15,038 bases of DNA from Treponema_I sp045597345 (GTDB taxonomy: Bacteria > Spirochaetota > Spirochaetia > Treponematales > Treponemataceae). This document shows positions 6,155 to 13,101 of the stretch, piece by piece. The notes under the pieces are model-generated. The model made no database searches, had not been told where the DNA came from, and worked only from the letters and a program-made list of their open reading frames with translations. The translations under genes and the position numbers were made by a program. The DNA is taken from contig JAZLJW010000281.1 in the NCBI GenBank assembly GCA_045597345.1, forward strand, positions 1-15,038. Direction: 5' to 3'. Each line of letters opens with the position of its first letter. The stretch's first letter is position 1.

Positions 6155-7822
6155 TTAAAAACCCATTTCAGCCAAAGCTGATTCAGCTTCAGAAATTTCA
6201 TCGTAAGGCATGGTGAAATCCTTGTAGATAATGCTGTTTTCGTGAGCCTTTCCCAAAAGCAGTACAATGTCGCCGGCTTGAGCCAGAGAAAAGGCTTTGC
6301 GTATGGCATCCTGCCGGTGGGGAATAATGAGCAGGGTTTCGCCCCGCTTCAGGTTCTTTTCTGCACCTACGGCAATGTCTTCCAGCAGGGCAACCGGATC
6401 TTCGCCACGGGGATCTTCATCTGCCAGAATAACGATGTCGCAGAACTCAGAAGCAATGCGTCCCTGTTCCGGCCGCTTTGCCGTATCGCGTTCACCGCCG
6501 CTGCCGAACACTACAATCATTCTACCATTACATCGCTTACGGATGGGCGGAAAAATCGTGTTGAAAGAAGACGGCGTATGGGCGTAGTCAACGATAACTT
6601 CAAATGGCTGACCTTTTTTAACGGTGGTCATGCGGCCTTTAACCGGGGTAATCTGTGCAATCTGCTCACTCATGGCTGCAATATCAGAACCGGTGGCCCC
6701 GCATACGGCCAGTAAGGTTGCCATGGCATTATACACGTTAAAGGCACCGCCCATGTTCAGGGTAAAGAACGTATCGGCACTTAAACGGATGGCACCTTTT
6801 GCCCCGGCACAGTCACTGCGGCTTACACTGAAGGTAACGGAATCTTCCCGGCTGTCTACGGCCTGTGCCAAAAGGGTATGAACCGCAGGCAGTTCCGGCA
6901 GTGTAACGCCATTTTTACCGGCACCGGCGCCAGCCATACCTTTTGTAGTATACGCATATACGGGGCAGGAACCGGCAACAGCGTCTACAAAATACTGGGC
7001 ACTGGGATCTTCGCCATTGACAATGCCAAAGCAGGGAACCGTACGCTCAACGCCGCCGATCATCTTGGTGTGGGTATAGCGTGCCAGAGCGCGGAACAGG
7101 TTTGCCTTATCGCTTTTGTACTGTTCGTGGGTGCCGTGGAATTCCAGATGTTCGTGGGTAACGTTCATCATGATGCCGATATCAAACTGCACGTTCCCCA
7201 GTCGGTTCAGTTTGGTAGAAAGCCCGTGGGAAGACGATTCAACAACAGCATATTCGCAGCCATTCTGCAGCATCTGATACAGTTTCTGCTGCACCACCGG
7301 AGCTTCCGGAGTGGTCTGATGTTCTGGGTTATTCATGGCTTCATCGCCATAGGAACACTGAACGGTACTGAAAAATCCGGCTTTTTTCCCCAAGAGGCGC
7401 AGTAGCTGCCAGATAAAGAACACCGTGGTGCTTTTGCCTTCGGTTCCCGTAACGCCAATAACAACCATCTTAGAAGAAGGGCTGTCGTAAAAGGCATCGG
7501 CTACGGGAGCCATAACAAAACGGCTGTCGGCTACATGAATCAGAGCACAGCCTGCTTTTTCAGCAAGAGCAACGGTTTCAGCAGGAATGTCATCCTGGTA
7601 GATAACGGCGCTGGCACCTTTTTCAATGGCAGAAGGGATATAGGTATTGCCGTGAACATGCACACCGGGCCAGGCAAAATACAGGGCGCCGGGTGCACAC
7701 TGGCGGGAATCATACACTAAAGCAGTAATGGTTGGGTTTGCCTCCGGGCAGGCAGTACGTTTATACGTTAGATTCGGGCCGGAAAATCCGGTAGATAACA
7801 GATCAAAAAGAGGTTTTTCCAT
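6155..7822 (-). CDS. murE: UDP-N-acetylmuramyl-tripeptide synthetase MurE
   Basis: This 555-residue ATP-dependent ligase adds the diamino acid at position 3 of the peptidoglycan stem peptide. Visible motifs are the P-loop GVTGTEGKST (123-132), TTPEAP (170-175), ESSSHGL (195-201), MNVTHEHLEFHG (219-230), a candidate carbamylated Lys239 in YKSDKANLF, DYAHTPSS (412-419) and GKAHE (524-528). The diamino-acid pocket motif reads EDPRGEDP (469-476) instead of the DNPR of meso-DAP enzymes. This is like the DDPR of Thermotoga and would fit the ornithine-containing wall known from spirochaetes. The ATG at 7822 is chosen because family homology starts there and a leaderless-type promoter precedes it; the frame is open further upstream to an ATG at 7984, but that part overlaps recQ. 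First gene of murE-apeB. Confidence 0.95.
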   Translation of the reverse strand: MEKPLFDLLSTGFSGPNLTYKRTACPEANPTITALVYDSRQCAPGALYFAWPGVHVHGNTYIPSAIEKGASAVIYQDDIPAETVALAEKAGCALIHVADSRFVMAPVADAFYDSPSSKMVVIGVTGTEGKSTTVFFIWQLLRLLGKKAGFFSTVQCSYGDEAMNNPEHQTTPEAPVVQQKLYQMLQNGCEYAVVESSSHGLSTKLNRLGNVQFDIGIMMNVTHEHLEFHGTHEQYKSDKANLFRALARYTHTKMIGGVERTVPCFGIVNGEDPSAQYFVDAVAGSCPVYAYTTKGMAGAGAGKNGVTLPELPAVHTLLAQAVDSREDSVTFSVSRSDCAGAKGAIRLSADTFFTLNMGGAFNVYNAMATLLAVCGATGSDIAAMSEQIAQITPVKGRMTTVKKGQPFEVIVDYAHTPSSFNTIFPPIRKRCNGRMIVVFGSGGERDTAKRPEQGRIASEFCDIVILADEDPRGEDPVALLEDIAVGAEKNLKRGETLLIIPHRQDAIRKAFSLAQAGDIVLLLGKAHENSIIYKDFTMPYDEISEAESALAEMGF

Positions 7823-7828
7823 AAAGCT

Positions 7829-7857
7829 ATTGTACTTTTTTTTTCTGATTTTGTCGC
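7829..7857 (-). promoter_or_regulatory. Promoter of murE-apeB, leaderless spacing
   Basis: On the minus strand, GCGACA (7852-7857), a 17-nt spacer containing an A-tract and TACAAT (7829-7834) end 6 nt before the murE ATG. No Shine-Dalgarno sequence is present. Confidence 0.65.
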
Positions 7858-7861
7858 CAAA

Positions 7862-7890
7862 CTGCAATTTTTTTGCGGAGCGAAGACAAT
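7862..7890 (+). promoter_or_regulatory. Weak candidate promoter for recQ
   Basis: CTGCAA (7862-7867) and GACAAT (7885-7890) are 17 nt apart and would start transcription just before the ATG at 7900. An alternative -10 is AATATT (7888-7893), exactly 6 nt before that ATG but with no -35. Both are weak matches. Confidence 0.3.
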
Positions 7891-7899
7891 ATTCTATGT

Positions 7900-9498
7900 A
7901 TGAAAAATTCAGAAATTCGAGATATGAAAGAAATAATTGATGACGACCAGCTGTTCGATTTTGATCCGGTACTGCATAAGGCACAGAAAGCCTTTGGCAT
8001 TACGTATCTCTATCCCTGGCAGCGTCTGGTTATCGCCAATATTTTAGATCAGTCAGAAGACCCTGTCCGCCAGATAGTGCTTCTGCCTACCGGAGCCGGT
8101 AAATCCATGTGTTTTATGGTTCCTGCCATGATTCTTGATGGCCCCACACTGATTATGTATCCTCTTCTTGCCCTGATGAATGACCAGGAGCGGCGGCTGG
8201 TTGAAGGCGGCATTGAATGCGTTACCTTTAAGGGCGGCCAAAGTGACCAGGAACGGGAGGAAAACTTCCGTAAACTTGCCGGTGGTGCGCGGGTTATCCT
8301 TGCCAATCCGGAAGTACTGCAAAGCGAAGAACTGGTTCAGCGGCTTTCTGCAGTGGGTATAGCACACGTTGCCATTGATGAAGCCCACTGTGTGTCTGAA
8401 TGGGGTGATTCTTTCCGACCAGCGTACCTTACCCTGGGCACCATCATCGAAAAACTGCAGGTTCCCCGGGTAACTGCCTTTACGGCTACTGCTTCTCCGG
8501 AAGTTCTGGGACGGGTTAACGAAGTGCTTTTTGCAGGGACAGCCCGTATTGTCCGTAGCGAAGCCGACCGGCCTAACATTCACTACTATGTACACTATGC
8601 AGCCTGCAAGGAACGGGCGGTTCTGGAACTGGCCGAACGTGAAGAAAAACCGCTTCTGGTATTCTGCGGCACCCGTAAACGGGCAGAACGCATGGCACTG
8701 CTGCTTCTGGAACAGGAAAAAGAGCTGCACCCGGACCACATAGACACAGTACGTTTTTATCATGCCGGCCTTGAGCGGGAAGAAAAGTCTGCGGTAGAAA
8801 AGTGGTTTTATCCTAAAAAATATGCCCTCATGGCTTCAACCTGTGCTTTTGGTATGGGAGTTGATAAAAAGGATATCAAAACAGTGATTCACCTTGATGT
8901 ACCGGCAACGGCGGAAGCGTTCATTCAGGAAGCAGGGCGCGGCGGTCGTGATGGCAGCGTGGCAAAGAGTTTTCTGGTATGGGGGCCGGAAGACACAGAA
9001 CGGGCTCAGAAAACTGCGGCATCGATACCTGCAGATTCATCGACTGATGAAACCATGACACGGGTGCCGCGGAATCTTGTTCTTGCACAGTTTGCGCTTG
9101 GTTCCGGATGCCGCCGTCAGATTCTGCTTGATGCCATGGATGCGGAACAGGCTGCCTGTCAGGGATGCGACCGGTGTCTGGGTGTATCACAGTCAGAGGC
9201 TGCAGATATGCGTACTGTTTGGCAGTTTATAAAACGTCATCCGCGGCAGTTTACCGTAAATGACTGTGCGCGTGCATTGGAACAGAAATACTACCGGAAC
9301 AGGACAACTGAAGAAGAATATGTGAGTATTTTGAAAAAGCTTCTGGAACGAAATCTGATAAAAGAGGGACGATACCTTTATAAGGGGTTACTTTATGCTT
9401 CGAGACCAGTATCTCCAGCGGCTTCTCCCTCTGCGGCAGGTGGTGGAGGTGGCGCATTTGTTTTTTTGGCTACGGGCCTTGGTGGTTTTTTCTTGTAG
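7900..9498 (+). CDS. recQ: RecQ-family ATP-dependent DNA helicase
   Basis: This 532-residue superfamily 2 3'-5' helicase acts in recombination and replication-fork repair. Its motifs are YPWQRLVI (motif 0, 38-45), PTGAGKS (63-69), DEAHCVSEWG (160-169, motif II with the RecQ aromatic loop), TAFTATA (192-198) and QEAGRGGRDG (343-352). The RecQ zinc site shows Cys404, Cys420, Cys423 and Cys426, followed by a winged-helix-like region ending near residue 500 (RYLYKGLLYA). There is no HRDC domain, so it is a short RecQ. The last 30 residues are Ser/Ala/Gly-rich and overlap the antisense small gene. The start is uncertain: ATG 7900 fits a leaderless mRNA, ATG 7924 is possible, and TTG 7873 would extend it. 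No Shine-Dalgarno sequence precedes any of them. Divergent from murE. Confidence 0.92.
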   Translation: MKNSEIRDMKEIIDDDQLFDFDPVLHKAQKAFGITYLYPWQRLVIANILDQSEDPVRQIVLLPTGAGKSMCFMVPAMILDGPTLIMYPLLALMNDQERRLVEGGIECVTFKGGQSDQEREENFRKLAGGARVILANPEVLQSEELVQRLSAVGIAHVAIDEAHCVSEWGDSFRPAYLTLGTIIEKLQVPRVTAFTATASPEVLGRVNEVLFAGTARIVRSEADRPNIHYYVHYAACKERAVLELAEREEKPLLVFCGTRKRAERMALLLLEQEKELHPDHIDTVRFYHAGLEREEKSAVEKWFYPKKYALMASTCAFGMGVDKKDIKTVIHLDVPATAEAFIQEAGRGGRDGSVAKSFLVWGPEDTERAQKTAASIPADSSTDETMTRVPRNLVLAQFALGSGCRRQILLDAMDAEQAACQGCDRCLGVSQSEAADMRTVWQFIKRHPRQFTVNDCARALEQKYYRNRTTEEEYVSILKKLLERNLIKEGRYLYKGLLYASRPVSPAASPSAAGGGGGAFVFLATGLGGFFL

Positions 9499-9611
9499 TG
9501 CATAACAAGGTTTACTATCTTCCAATAGGCAAATACCCATACAAAGGCGATTATGACCGTAGGATTAGAGATTACTTTTATTACTGTTGAAAAAATGCGG
9601 CCGATACCCAT
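9393..9611 (-). CDS. Small single-pass membrane protein with proline-rich tail (hypothetical)
   Basis: I do not recognise this 72-residue protein. It has one hydrophobic segment (about 15-37, PTVIIAFVWVFAYW at its centre), then a basic stretch (HYKKKPPRPVAKK), a run of prolines and an acidic end. This is a plausible inner-membrane protein with a cytosolic tail. It lies antisense to the last 106 bp of recQ and is convergent with it. No Shine-Dalgarno sequence or clear promoter is seen before the ATG at 9611. The frame continues upstream to an ATG at 9704 that would overlap the hisH start and seems less likely. Codon use looks natural and membrane topology is coherent, but the support is moderate only. 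Confidence 0.45.
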   Translation of the reverse strand: MGIGRIFSTVIKVISNPTVIIAFVWVFAYWKIVNLVMHYKKKPPRPVAKKTNAPPPPPAAEGEAAGDTGLEA

Positions 9612-9658
9612 ACTTTTTTTTCGGAATATTTTGATGCTGGCTTGAGTGGTTCCGGTAG

Positions 9659-9687
9659 TTGTACGGCTGTCCGTTCTTTTGTATAGT
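9659..9687 (+). promoter_or_regulatory. Promoter of hisHF, leaderless spacing
   Basis: TTGTAC (9659-9664), a 17-nt spacer and TATAGT (9682-9687) end 6 nt before the hisH ATG at 9694. No Shine-Dalgarno sequence is present. Confidence 0.6.
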
Positions 9688-9693
9688 AACAGT

Positions 9694-10365
9694 ATGATTG
9701 GCATAATAGATTACAACGCCGGGAACATTAAAAGCGTTGAACGGGCACTGGCAGCCTGCAACATTGAGTGTATCCGTGCAAAAACTCCCAAAGAACTGGA
9801 ATCCTGCGAAAAACTGATTTTTCCCGGAGTAGGCGACGCCTGCTTCGCCATGGCACAGCTTAAAGAAACCGGCTTTGACAGTTTCATCAAGGACCGTTTT
9901 GCTGCCGGCATTCCACTGATGGGTATCTGTCTTGGTTCACAGATTATTTTCGATTATTCAGAAGAGGGCGATGTTCCCTGTCTGGGGCTTATCCCCGGCC
10001 GGATCCGTCATTTTGAGCCTTTGTTCCGCGAAGCTGGCGTTGATGACGCTGCTTTGGGACTGAAAATTCCCCATATGGGATGGAATAACCTGTCGGTTAG
10101 CGACCATGCTGCTGCAACCATCATGAAGGATGTCAGTGCAACATCAGATTTCTATTTTGTCCATTCATACGTTATCCAGCCTGAGAACGCCGGTGATATT
10201 GCAGCTACGGCTGATTACGGCATTGCGGTCCCCAGTATCATTCAGCACGGAAATCTGGTGGCAACCCAGTTCCATCCTGAAAAATCAGGAGCTGCAGGAC
10301 TTCAGATTCTGAAGAACTTTTGCGGCTTGAATCCAGCTGGCGGCTTGGGAGGTGCAACATGCTGA
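9694..10365 (+). CDS. hisH: Imidazole glycerol phosphate synthase, glutaminase subunit HisH
   Basis: This 223-residue class I glutamine amidotransferase supplies ammonia to HisF in histidine biosynthesis; the pair also yields AICAR for purine synthesis. The catalytic triad is intact: Cys79 in MGICLGSQ, His194 and Glu196 in QFHPEKSG. The opening MIGIIDYNAGNIKSVERAL, the segment FPGVGDA and the PHMGWN motif (126-131) are classic HisH. The ATG at 9694 is chosen because it matches the family N-terminus and follows a -10 hexamer by 6 nt; an in-frame ATG at 9646 is too early. It overlaps hisF by 7 bp. No other his genes are in the window. Confidence 0.95.
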   Translation: MIGIIDYNAGNIKSVERALAACNIECIRAKTPKELESCEKLIFPGVGDACFAMAQLKETGFDSFIKDRFAAGIPLMGICLGSQIIFDYSEEGDVPCLGLIPGRIRHFEPLFREAGVDDAALGLKIPHMGWNNLSVSDHAAATIMKDVSATSDFYFVHSYVIQPENAGDIAATADYGIAVPSIIQHGNLVATQFHPEKSGAAGLQILKNFCGLNPAGGLGGATC

Positions 10366-11135
10366 AAAAACGTGTCATTGTCTGCCTTGATGTAAAAGAC
10401 GGCCGCACCACCAAAGGCGTAAAATTCCTGAACAATGTGGATATCGGCGATCCGGTTGAAATGGCTGCCGAATACTACCGCCAGGGCGTTGATGAACTGG
10501 TATTCTATGATATTATCGCCTCTGCCCGGGGCCGTGGTCCTATTCTGGATCTGATCAGCCGTGTTGCTTCCCAGGTGTTCATTCCTTTCTGTGTAGGCGG
10601 TGGCATTGGTACCATCGATGACATTAAGGATACGATTCTGGCAGGAGCTGAAAAAGTAAGTCTCAACAGCCAGGCCGTAAAACACCCGGAACTGATCAGT
10701 CAGGGTGCCCGCATTTTCGGTAATCAGTGTATCGTTCTGGGTATGGATGCCAAAGCTGACCCCGGATTTGCCAGCGGCTATCAGGTATACATTAACGGCG
10801 GCCGTGTTGCCACCGGTCTTGACGCTCTAGAGTGGGCAGAAAAAGCTGTTGGCCTTGGCGCCGGAGAAATCGTTTTGAACTCTATGGATGCCGACGGCAC
10901 CCGCGCCGGTTATGAACTGAATCTTACCCGCATGATTGCAGATAGCGTCCCCGTTCCTGTAGTTGCTTCCGGTGGTGGCGGCACCGTTGAACACATGGCT
11001 CAGGTTCTGCGGGGCGGAAGCGATGGCGGGCACGCCGATGCTGCATTAATTGCCAGCATGGTCCATAGCGGGGACTACACTGTTGGTGGTATTAAAAAAG
11101 ATCTGTGCCGGATGGAAATTCCGGTACGGTTTTAA
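10359..11135 (+). CDS. hisF: Imidazole glycerol phosphate synthase, cyclase subunit HisF
   Basis: This 258-residue (beta/alpha)8-barrel cyclase uses ammonia from HisH and PRFAR to make imidazole glycerol phosphate and AICAR. Both catalytic aspartates fall at their standard positions: Asp11 in VCLDVKDG and Asp130 in GMDAKAD. Phosphate-binding loops are visible as CVGGGIGT (78-85) and ASGGGGTVEH (203-212), with LNSMDADGT (173-181). The ATG at 10359 overlaps the hisH stop by 7 bp and has the strong Shine-Dalgarno GGGAGG just upstream, so it is coupled to hisH. Converges on gltS across a short repeat cluster. Length and motifs are typical of true HisF rather than of the lipopolysaccharide-linked HisF2 type, although that distinction is by eye. 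Confidence 0.96.
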   Translation: MLKKRVIVCLDVKDGRTTKGVKFLNNVDIGDPVEMAAEYYRQGVDELVFYDIIASARGRGPILDLISRVASQVFIPFCVGGGIGTIDDIKDTILAGAEKVSLNSQAVKHPELISQGARIFGNQCIVLGMDAKADPGFASGYQVYINGGRVATGLDALEWAEKAVGLGAGEIVLNSMDADGTRAGYELNLTRMIADSVPVPVVASGGGGTVEHMAQVLRGGSDGGHADAALIASMVHSGDYTVGGIKKDLCRMEIPVRF

Positions 11136-11142
11136 ATACCGC

Positions 11143-11205
11143 CACTGAGCCTAAAGATACAGGATCAGTGCCCAAAGATACTGAATCACTGAGCCTGTCG
11201 AAGTG
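11143..11205. repeat. Degenerate ~22-bp tandem repeats ending in a REP-like palindrome
   Basis: Three related units start at 11143 (CACTGAGCCTAAAGATACAG), 11166 (CAGTGCCCAAAGATACTGAA) and 11187 (CACTGAGCCTGTCGAAGTG). The last is a quasi-palindrome whose core, TTCGACAGGCTCAG on the other strand, is a dispersed repeat known from many bacterial genomes. It lies between the convergent hisF and gltS stops. Confidence 0.7.
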
Positions 11206-11217
11206 TCCCTGTAGGGC

Positions 11218-12588
11218 TTATTTTTTCCGGCAGAAAATCTGGCGGCGGAACAGGATAATGTTCATTACCGCAAAGAATGCTACCAGAATGCCCAGTGTTT
11301 CCAGTGGAGCTTTAGGAGCCAGCGCTGCCAGCAGCATCATGGGGAATCCGAACACAATGGCCGGAAGATTCTGATAAACCAGATTGTCAGCAGCCGGGGT
11401 ATCAAAGTTCTTGTCCAGTTCTTTCAGCAGGATAATACCGGTACTGGCAGTTCCCGTAAGCATACCGTACATGGCAAGGAACTGTGCCTGTTCATATTCA
11501 GGAAACAGTACCCGTGCAACAACGCGGTTGTACCAGTAGGTAATGGCAAATCCAATGGCGCCAAGAATCAGCAGCACGTGCCAGTACTGAGCCAGCAGGT
11601 CAATCTGAATGGCTGCAATGCCGGCTACAATCATCAGGTCAAAGAAGAATCCGCCCAACTGATCCATCAAGGCAGAATCAATGTAATCGTTCTTCAGGAA
11701 CTTGATTTTGCGCAGGCCTTTCAAAATCGTCTTTATCAGGACTGTTACCAGTACACCGAATAAAAAGTTGAACCCGTACAGAACAGAAATGAATCCCGGC
11801 ACAAGTTTTCCCAGAACCAGAATAATCATGTATGAAATAAAATAGGTGCCGAAAATGGCAGCTACCTGAACCGTTAAGGCATCAAGACCGCCGTTCATTT
11901 CAACTTCAGGAGTTTTCTCTTCTACTTCAACAACTTTTTCAGCTTTAACAATAGGTTTGATTTTCCCTTTTGCTTTAAGAATGTTCAGATGAATGACACC
12001 ACCGATGCTGGCACACAGAAATCCCAGTGCTGCAACGGAAAGTCCGAAGTTTTTTCCGCCCACAAAACCGTAATCGGTTTCGTAGATGCTTCCAAAGTTC
12101 AGTGCCTGTCCGGTTCCCTGTCCATAGCCAAAGGGCAAAAGAATTCCGGCAGCCGGAATAAGACCGCTGATATATTTTGCGCAAAGAATGGTAAGACCGA
12201 GTCCCAGAACGCCCTGAATCAGGTAGGTGGCAACGGTTGTAACACCGGTATTGAAGATTTCGGCAGTACGTTTCCCGTTTTTTGACCCTTTCTGGGATTT
12301 AAAAGTCATGGCAATAAAGCCAAAGGCCAGACAGTGGTAGGTAACTGTTTCAAGGCTGTCGCTGCCGTTACCTGCAAACAGTGCCGTATTGAACATGTTG
12401 TTGCCGGTAACCATTTTCCAGATGGTAGCGATAATCAGCAGGATCAATCCTCCCAAAACAGAGGTAGGAACGAGAGAATCCCGCAGAAATTTGAAATACT
12501 TTTTCAGAATGTTGGCCAGTAGCAAAACTGATAATAGTACCGTCACCAGGCTGAAAAAGCTCCAGACTTCAATATCCCAGAAATTCAT
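11218..12588 (-). CDS. gltS: Sodium/glutamate symporter GltS
   Basis: This 456-residue, highly hydrophobic secondary transporter of the GltS (ESS) family (PF03616) imports glutamate with sodium at the inner membrane. Family features include the N-terminal region with LVPTSVLGGLILL (about 40-52), a glycine-rich stretch LLPFGYGQGTGQALNFGSIY (about 150-169) and the C-terminal half-repeat with FFFDLMIVAGIAAIQ and MYGMLTGTASTGIILL. A charged linker (about 213-232, EKVVEVEEKTPEVEM) separates the two halves, as expected for the cytosolic loop. The ATG at 12588 has the Shine-Dalgarno AAGGA 7 nt upstream. Just before it lies a hairpin with a T-run and a candidate -10, so its expression may depend on read-through or on its own promoter. 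Strong call. Confidence 0.95.
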   Translation of the reverse strand: MNFWDIEVWSFFSLVTVLLSVLLLANILKKYFKFLRDSLVPTSVLGGLILLIIATIWKMVTGNNMFNTALFAGNGSDSLETVTYHCLAFGFIAMTFKSQKGSKNGKRTAEIFNTGVTTVATYLIQGVLGLGLTILCAKYISGLIPAAGILLPFGYGQGTGQALNFGSIYETDYGFVGGKNFGLSVAALGFLCASIGGVIHLNILKAKGKIKPIVKAEKVVEVEEKTPEVEMNGGLDALTVQVAAIFGTYFISYMIILVLGKLVPGFISVLYGFNFLFGVLVTVLIKTILKGLRKIKFLKNDYIDSALMDQLGGFFFDLMIVAGIAAIQIDLLAQYWHVLLILGAIGFAITYWYNRVVARVLFPEYEQAQFLAMYGMLTGTASTGIILLKELDKNFDTPAADNLVYQNLPAIVFGFPMMLLAALAPKAPLETLGILVAFFAVMNIILFRRQIFCRKK

Positions 12589-12599
12589 AGATAATCCTT

Positions 12600-12638
12600 A
12601 AAAAAAATCTCAGCTGACAACTGTAGTCAACTGAGATT
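12600..12638 (-). terminator. Terminator-like hairpin between queD and gltS
   Basis: On the minus strand AATCTCAGTTGAC (12638-12626) pairs with GTCAGCTGAGATT (12618-12606), 12 of 13 positions, with a 7-nt loop, followed by eight T residues. It lies immediately before the gltS Shine-Dalgarno sequence. It probably ends dagK-queD transcripts. Confidence 0.85.
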
Positions 12639-12639
12639 C

Positions 12640-12645
12640 AGTATA
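12640..12645 (-). promoter_or_regulatory. Candidate -10 element for gltS
   Basis: TATACT on the minus strand lies just upstream of the terminator-like hairpin. The -35 region at 17-nt spacing (AAATAA) is poor. A start about 7 nt downstream would fall inside the 5' arm of the hairpin, so transcripts from this promoter would carry a weakened stem. Confidence 0.4.
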
Positions 12646-12692
12646 CCCGATATTTTGCGTTTTTATTTCTTTTCGGCGGGATTATTTTTTTA

Positions 12693-13100
12693 TTAATCCC
12701 GGATGTAGCGGGCCCGGCTGGTAGGCGTTTCAAACACATCTACAGCATACAGCAGTTTTGCAGTTCCTGCTGTTTCCGGATCAGACTCCAGCTGATGCTC
12801 AATCTGGTGGAAAATCCAGGTGGCTATGCGTTCAGCACTGGGATTATTCTTGAATACCAGCTCTCCTGTGGCCGGGTCTGTAAGATCGTTCAGGTTGGTG
12901 TGGTCTACTTTTTTGCACACGGCTCGCAGGGCACCCTTCAATTGGGTAAAGTCTAAGAGCATGCCGCCCTCGTCCAGTTCGGTTCCCCTGGCGTGGGCAA
13001 ATACCTGATAGTTATGGCCGTGCAGGTTTTCGCACTTGCCGTGATAATCCTTTAAATAGTGGGCAGCCGCAAAGTCGGCTTCTACTCTAACTTCATACAT
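12693..13100 (-). CDS. queD: 6-pyruvoyl-tetrahydropterin synthase family, QueD-like
   Basis: This 135-residue enzyme of the PTPS/QueD fold most likely converts dihydroneopterin triphosphate to 6-carboxy-tetrahydropterin for queuosine in tRNA. The zinc ligands His14 (FAAAHYL), His27 and His29 (NLHGHN), the catalytic-type Cys23 (GKCENLHGH), the VDHTNLND motif (65-72) and Glu124 are all present. The start at 13100 has the Shine-Dalgarno GGAGG about 9 nt upstream and is separated from the dagK stop by one base, so the two genes are one operon. No other queuosine genes are nearby. A true tetrahydropterin synthase role is possible but QueD is favoured by length and motif. Confidence 0.9.
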   Translation of the reverse strand: MYEVRVEADFAAAHYLKDYHGKCENLHGHNYQVFAHARGTELDEGGMLLDFTQLKGALRAVCKKVDHTNLNDLTDPATGELVFKNNPSAERIATWIFHQIEHQLESDPETAGTAKLLYAVDVFETPTSRARYIRD

Positions 13101-13101
13101 T

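Noticed and set aside
6878..7405. 175-codon open frame on the plus strand inside murE
   Set aside because: It is antisense to a well-conserved gene, without promoter, ribosome-binding site or recognisable domain; a shadow frame.
7873..7899. TTG start for recQ at 7873
   Set aside because: It adds nine residues without family support and precedes the candidate -10 elements, so it would not be in the transcript.
7823..7984. Upstream extension of murE to an ATG at 7984
   Set aside because: It would overlap the recQ start, the extra residues do not match the MurE family, and a good promoter sits right before the ATG at 7822.
9646..9693. Earlier hisH start at 9646
   Set aside because: It would add 16 residues not found in HisH and lies upstream of the predicted transcription start.
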